Assembly (NCBI RefSeq): GCF_023555005.1
Contig: NZ_JAMJPJ010000004.1
Coordinates: 62,001 to 126,000, forward strand
Length of the DNA: 64,000 nucleotides
Direction: 5' to 3'
Origin: Halomonas llamarensis
GTDB taxonomy: Bacteria; Pseudomonadota; Gammaproteobacteria; Pseudomonadales; Halomonadaceae
Below are positions 60,468 through 64,000 of this stretch, in pieces. The notes beneath the pieces are model-generated. The model saw only the letters and a list, made by a program, of their open reading frames with translations, made no database searches and was not told the origin of the DNA. The position numbers and the translations under genes are program-made. The stretch's first letter is position 1. Every line of letters begins with the position of its first letter.

Positions 60468-62533
60468 GATCCCTTCCTCGTCGCGACTTCCACCCGGTTC
60501 CGTCCCTTGTGCTTGGCCCGATACATCGCCTTATCTGCCCGCGCCACCATGCTTTTGCAGCTATCATCCAACTGCCATTCAGTCACGCCGACACTGACTG
60601 TCAACGGTTTGCTCAGCCCCTCAACATTGAGCGTTGTTATCAGCTCGCGTAGACGCTCTGCTAGGCCGATTAATGCCTCAGTATCTGCATGCTTGGCGAG
60701 CACAATAAACTCCTCACCGCCCCAGCGGCCCAAGTGGTCGCAGCCGCGCAGCGAGTTTTCCACCAGGCGCGCCAGGGCAACCAATACGTCATCGCCCAAG
60801 GCATGGCCATGCGTGTCGTTGATCTCTTTGAAGTGGTCGACATCAAACAGCAGTAGTCCAAATTGCGCCCCATAACGTTTCGCCGCCACCAGCTCGGCGT
60901 CGATGGCCTGTTCAATACGGTAGCGGTTCCACACCTGCGTTAAGGGATCAAAATGCGCCAGCTGCTCTAGGCGCTGATTGGCGTCTGCCAGGGCTTTACG
61001 CTCTTGCTCTAAGCAACCGTTTAGTTTGCTGATCTCATACACCGATATCGCCAGCGTCAGGTCTTCGCCCAAATCCACCGCGGCTAACCGCTCAACGCGC
61101 TGCCACGCCTCGCTTTTGCCCACGACGTGTTCGTAGCATGCGGCAGGCGACGAAGGGTGCGTTAGTACAGACGGTTGGCTGGATGAAGGCTGATTGAACG
61201 AAGGCTGCATGGCCCAATAAAGCGTTTCAACCTGCTGGGGACGGAAAAAGAGCAGCCAGCCACACGCCTCCAAACTAAACGGCAACGGCACCGCCAGCAA
61301 ACCGCACTGTTTGTTCATCGCCAGCGAACGGGTCAGCGGGTTTGTTGCCAACTCACGGCTGCACCAGGGGCCAGAATGATCATGGGCACGCGCTAGCCGT
61401 TTAACGAGCTGACGGGTCACGGTAGGCGATGGGCTACTGCCTGATTGGTAAGTATTACCGTCAATCCAGAGCGCCACGCCACGGGCACGGAAAAGCGTCA
61501 TCCAGGTATCAGCATGCGCACGCAATAGCTGCGCTGGGCTTTGCGGCGCTTTACGGGCGGTGCTAGAGAGGACCAGGCTATCTTGCACGCGCTGAAGATA
61601 GCGCGCCTCTTGCCGGGCACGTAGCAGGAGTAAACGTTGTGTTGCCATCTGTACCAGCGCCCGTGCGGCATCGCGCACCGGCGGCGGCGTAGGATGCGAC
61701 GCCGCCGCATGACAAACGACCATACCCCAGAGCCCGCTATCACCTTGCATGGCAAGGCTTAGCGAGCCACGCACTTCAAGCGCTTGTAAGTAACGCACGC
61801 GATCCGCCGCTGGGGCGCGTAACAGGCTGTCTTCCAGCGAGGGAGCCGCCGTTTCGGGTACAAAACCCACGGCTGGCGCTTTTACATCTTGGATATAGCG
61901 AATGGCGTTGCGCTCGTAGGCCTGGCGCAACGCGACGGGAAAGTCGCTGGCTGGGAAGTGCTGCCCCAAAATCGTGGGCAGACGTCCCTCCCGAGCCTCA
62001 GCCAGAGTAAAGCCGTGCCAATCGCTATCAAAATGACACACCACCACTCGGTCATAACCGGTTAATTCTTGAATTGCCCCTACCAGGTTATCGAGTAGCG
62101 CTTCCTGGTGTGTGGCATCGGCGAGCTGCATCAGCCGCTCGTTCACGGCGCCAAGCAAGCGCCACTTACCCAACGCCTGCAACGGCTCGATTTCGACCAG
62201 CACCTGCTCACCGCTACGCAGTGCATGAATTTGGTAGCGCACGTTGCGGCTGTCTGTTGGGCGCACAAACGTAATCGGTGCCAGCAGGCGCTCGCGCCCT
62301 TGCATGGCACGACGCACACGCTGACTCAGCCGCTTACCCAACAAACACGCAAGCGAAAGCTGATCTGGCTCAGGTAAGGAAATATCAAGTATTGCGCCCA
62401 GGTTGGCGCTTACCGAATGCACACGGCGGCACGCACTGTCCACCGCTATCACCGCACCAAAAGGCTGAATATGGGCGGCTGATGGGTGTGCCGGGTGCAT
62501 CTTAGTCGACGGTTTGTTTAACAATGGCGTCAC
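60464..62533 (-). CDS. Phytochrome-like GAF-GGDEF protein lacking the usual bilin cysteine
   Basis: A 689-residue cytoplasmic protein with the phytochrome layout: PAS_2 (about residues 12-118, HIQPFGAVIAVD), GAF (about 140-305), a PHY-like region (about 320-500) and GGDEF (about 530-685, RWGGEEF intact). In bacteriophytochromes the bilin binds a cysteine just before the IQPHG-like block; here there is none in that stretch. The PASDIP motif reads PASDFP, the histidine that should precede YLQAL is an Arg, while the later one in LWGMVVCHA is kept. It may bind no pigment, or bind one weakly. GTG start with GAGG 8 bases upstream; an in-frame ATG at 62500 is the alternative. Confidence 0.87.
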   Translation of the reverse strand: MTPLLNKPSTKMHPAHPSAAHIQPFGAVIAVDSACRRVHSVSANLGAILDISLPEPDQLSLACLLGKRLSQRVRRAMQGRERLLAPITFVRPTDSRNVRYQIHALRSGEQVLVEIEPLQALGKWRLLGAVNERLMQLADATHQEALLDNLVGAIQELTGYDRVVVCHFDSDWHGFTLAEAREGRLPTILGQHFPASDFPVALRQAYERNAIRYIQDVKAPAVGFVPETAAPSLEDSLLRAPAADRVRYLQALEVRGSLSLAMQGDSGLWGMVVCHAAASHPTPPPVRDAARALVQMATQRLLLLRARQEARYLQRVQDSLVLSSTARKAPQSPAQLLRAHADTWMTLFRARGVALWIDGNTYQSGSSPSPTVTRQLVKRLARAHDHSGPWCSRELATNPLTRSLAMNKQCGLLAVPLPFSLEACGWLLFFRPQQVETLYWAMQPSFNQPSSSQPSVLTHPSSPAACYEHVVGKSEAWQRVERLAAVDLGEDLTLAISVYEISKLNGCLEQERKALADANQRLEQLAHFDPLTQVWNRYRIEQAIDAELVAAKRYGAQFGLLLFDVDHFKEINDTHGHALGDDVLVALARLVENSLRGCDHLGRWGGEEFIVLAKHADTEALIGLAERLRELITTLNVEGLSKPLTVSVGVTEWQLDDSCKSMVARADKAMYRAKHKGRNRVEVATRKGS

Positions 62534-62554
62534 GAGCGTTGCCTCGGAAACAGG

Positions 62555-63226
62555 TTACCCACCCACCGGTTGGCGCAGCAGTAGCTCAACGCGCCGATTG
62601 GCCGCGCGGCCTTCTGGCATCTCGTTGCTTTCCATGGGCTGAGTATCAGCATAGCCGACAGCCCGCATACGCGAGACATCAAGTCCTTTGCTGTCTAAAT
62701 GGCGCAGTACAGCAATCGCACGCGCTGCGGAAAGCTCCCAATTAGAAGGGAAACGTACGGTCGAAATGGGAATACTATCGGTGTGGCCTTCAATTGAAAT
62801 TTGTCCATCAAAGGATTCTAACACGTCGACCAGGCTGTCAATTACCCCGCGCCCCTGCGCCGTCAGCTGCGCAGCACCGCTAGAAAACAGCAGGCTGTCA
62901 TCAATCCGCAGGGTAATCCCTTCACGCCCCTGCTCGACGTTAACGCCCGGCACCGTCAGGCCGGAAAACTGTGGCTGTAGGCCATCGTGGCGCGGCTGAA
63001 TGCCAGTAGCCATGGTGGCAAGCGACATCGAGGGCACCGCGCTTGGCGGGCGCATTTGGTCACTATCGCTCGCCTCACCACCACCGGGGGGCGTCAGCGC
63101 GAGCAGCAGTACGAACAGCGTGATCAATAGCGTTAACACATCAAGGTAGCTAGTCAGCCAGCTCTCGTCATCACCATCTCCTGATGGCGACGGCTCCAAC
63201 GTGCGACGCGTATCACGGTCCAACAT
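62555..63226 (-). CDS. motB: Flagellar motor stator protein MotB
   Basis: A 223-residue protein with one N-terminal helix (SYLDVLTLLITLFVLLLAL) that carries the ion-binding Asp29, and a C-terminal OmpA-like peptidoglycan-binding domain (about residues 105-215, ISIEGHTDSIPI and NWELSAARAIAVLRHL). It couples ion flow to torque with MotA. The gene begins 5 bases after motA and ends 21 bases before the phytochrome-like gene. Whether it uses protons or sodium cannot be read safely. Confidence 0.9.
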   Translation of the reverse strand: MLDRDTRRTLEPSPSGDGDDESWLTSYLDVLTLLITLFVLLLALTPPGGGEASDSDQMRPPSAVPSMSLATMATGIQPRHDGLQPQFSGLTVPGVNVEQGREGITLRIDDSLLFSSGAAQLTAQGRGVIDSLVDVLESFDGQISIEGHTDSIPISTVRFPSNWELSAARAIAVLRHLDSKGLDVSRMRAVGYADTQPMESNEMPEGRAANRRVELLLRQPVGG

Positions 63227-63231
63227 GGCCG

Positions 63232-64000
63232 CTACCCCTTATGTTTACGCGTTTTCACGTTAGGGTCGCGAATTTCATCATGATAGTTCGCGATAAACGA
63301 GTTAAGCGTCTCCTCAATAAACGAGGGCAGCCGGCGCTTGGTAATCAACGAAATCCCTTCCAGCACCATGTTCATGGTGATCAAGCGCTCTTCCGTGCGG
63401 CGTTCAAGCTTAACCGCGATGGGCTTAAAGATCAGGTTGGATAACAAAATGCCGTAAAAGGTGGTCAAAAGGGCCACGGCCATCCGCGGCCCGATAATTT
63501 CTAAGTCGCCGGCATCCATGACTTCCAGCATATTCACAAGCCCCACCAACGTGCCGATCATCCCAAACGCCGGGGCGTAGGTGGCCATGGTGCGAAAAAT
63601 TTGCGCCTCAGCGTGTTCGCGTGCCTTAAGCCGCGCAATTCGCCAACGCAGCATATCGAAAATTTCGTCTTCTTTGGTATTGGCAATCACGAGTTGAATC
63701 CCCGAACGCAAAAAGGGATTGCGAGTGAACTCAAGCGCCTCTTCGACCGCGCGAACATCGCCTTTGAACCACAGCCGCGACATATCCACGAGCTCTTTAA
63801 TGTCGTCGCGCACGTAGGTATTTTCACGCCGGAAAACCACCCCCACCAAACGCACCACGCGCAGTACTTCACGCAGGGGGTAACTGATAAACGTGGCGGC
63901 AAGTGTGCCGGTAATCACGATCGCCAGCCCCGGTAAATTGAGAAAGCTCCCAGGCGACTCTGCAGTAAAAAAAAGCACACTCACCAGCAGCACAATGCTG
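63232..64000 (-). CDS. motA: Flagellar motor stator protein MotA (N-terminus outside the window)
   Basis: The gene runs off the right edge; about 256 residues are visible. It has the MotA/PomA plan: membrane segments at the start (GLAIVITGTLAATFISYPL) and a second pair around residues 140-200 of the visible part (YAPAFGMIGTLVGLVNMLEVM and ALLTTFYGILLSNLIFKPIA), with a cytoplasmic loop between. TYAPAFGMIGTLVGL is the family signature. The GTG at 63993 is probably internal, because the first helix is incomplete there. Confidence 0.9.
   Translation of the reverse strand, partial: SIVLLVSVLFFTAESPGSFLNLPGLAIVITGTLAATFISYPLREVLRVVRLVGVVFRRENTYVRDDIKELVDMSRLWFKGDVRAVEEALEFTRNPFLRSGIQLVIANTKEDEIFDMLRWRIARLKAREHAEAQIFRTMATYAPAFGMIGTLVGLVNMLEVMDAGDLEIIGPRMAVALLTTFYGILLSNLIFKPIAVKLERRTEERLITMNMVLEGISLITKRRLPSFIEETLNSFIANYHDEIRDPNVKTRKHKG

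Overview
The window looks like chromosome from a high-GC gammaproteobacterium, most likely Halomonadaceae (Halomonas in the broad sense). This rests on gene content: a full-length fused indolepyruvate ferredoxin oxidoreductase, split B12-dependent ribonucleotide reductase NrdJa/NrdJb, FabA-FabB, a CioAB-type quinol oxidase with CydDC, and TRAP transporters beside aromatic catabolic genes. The assignment is by familiarity, not by a search. I saw no tRNA, rRNA, CRISPR array, intact insertion sequence or prophage.

The left third (1-23 kb) is an aromatic catabolism region. It opens inside paaA and continues paaB-C-D-E and paaZ (phenylacetyl-CoA epoxidation, ring opening and aldehyde oxidation), closed by a strong bidirectional terminator. 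A TRAP transporter (dctP-dctQ-dctM, minus strand) and a MarR-type regulator follow. Beside them is a second dctP copy whose own dctQ/dctM have collapsed into a short pseudogene. Divergent from that copy runs a homogentisate cluster: an MBL-fold protein with a degenerate metal site, a flavoprotein hydroxylase with a small partner (mhaA/mhaB-like), hmgA, fumarylacetoacetase and maleylacetoacetate isomerase. A Bcr/CflA exporter and the 1160-residue indolepyruvate ferredoxin oxidoreductase, with a divergent Lrp-type regulator, complete the set. Together these genes can route aryl-pyruvates and hydroxyphenylacetates to arylacetyl-CoA or homogentisate and then to central metabolism.

The middle (23-50 kb) is mixed housekeeping and respiration. 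It holds a DUF6455-like cysteine protein beside FNR-like boxes, a CbiX-like and a histone-deacetylase-like pair, a ChaC-like gene preceded by five 15-bp tandem repeats, and a tandem glycine riboswitch controlling a DadA-like FAD oxidoreductase. Next come a PAS-GGDEF protein, cydDC-cioAB, a persulfide-dioxygenase/rhodanese pair, a 1-Cys peroxiredoxin, a tungstate ABC transporter in the order tupB-C-A, and a periplasmic-sensor GGDEF-EAL protein. fabA-fabB, a plsC-like acyltransferase with an RmlD-like protein, ssb and a YajR-like MFS protein end this part.

The right end (51-64 kb) has uvrA, nrdJab with NrdR-like boxes, a secreted unknown protein, and an apparent operon (motA, motB, a phytochrome-like GGDEF protein without the usual bilin cysteine, and a GGDEF-EAL protein). 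That operon joins a flagellar stator to c-di-GMP enzymes. The least ordinary items are the collapsed TRAP duplicate, the metal-site-degenerate MBL protein, the glycine riboswitch target, the tandem repeats before chaC and the stator/c-di-GMP operon. I found no clear wholly new system.
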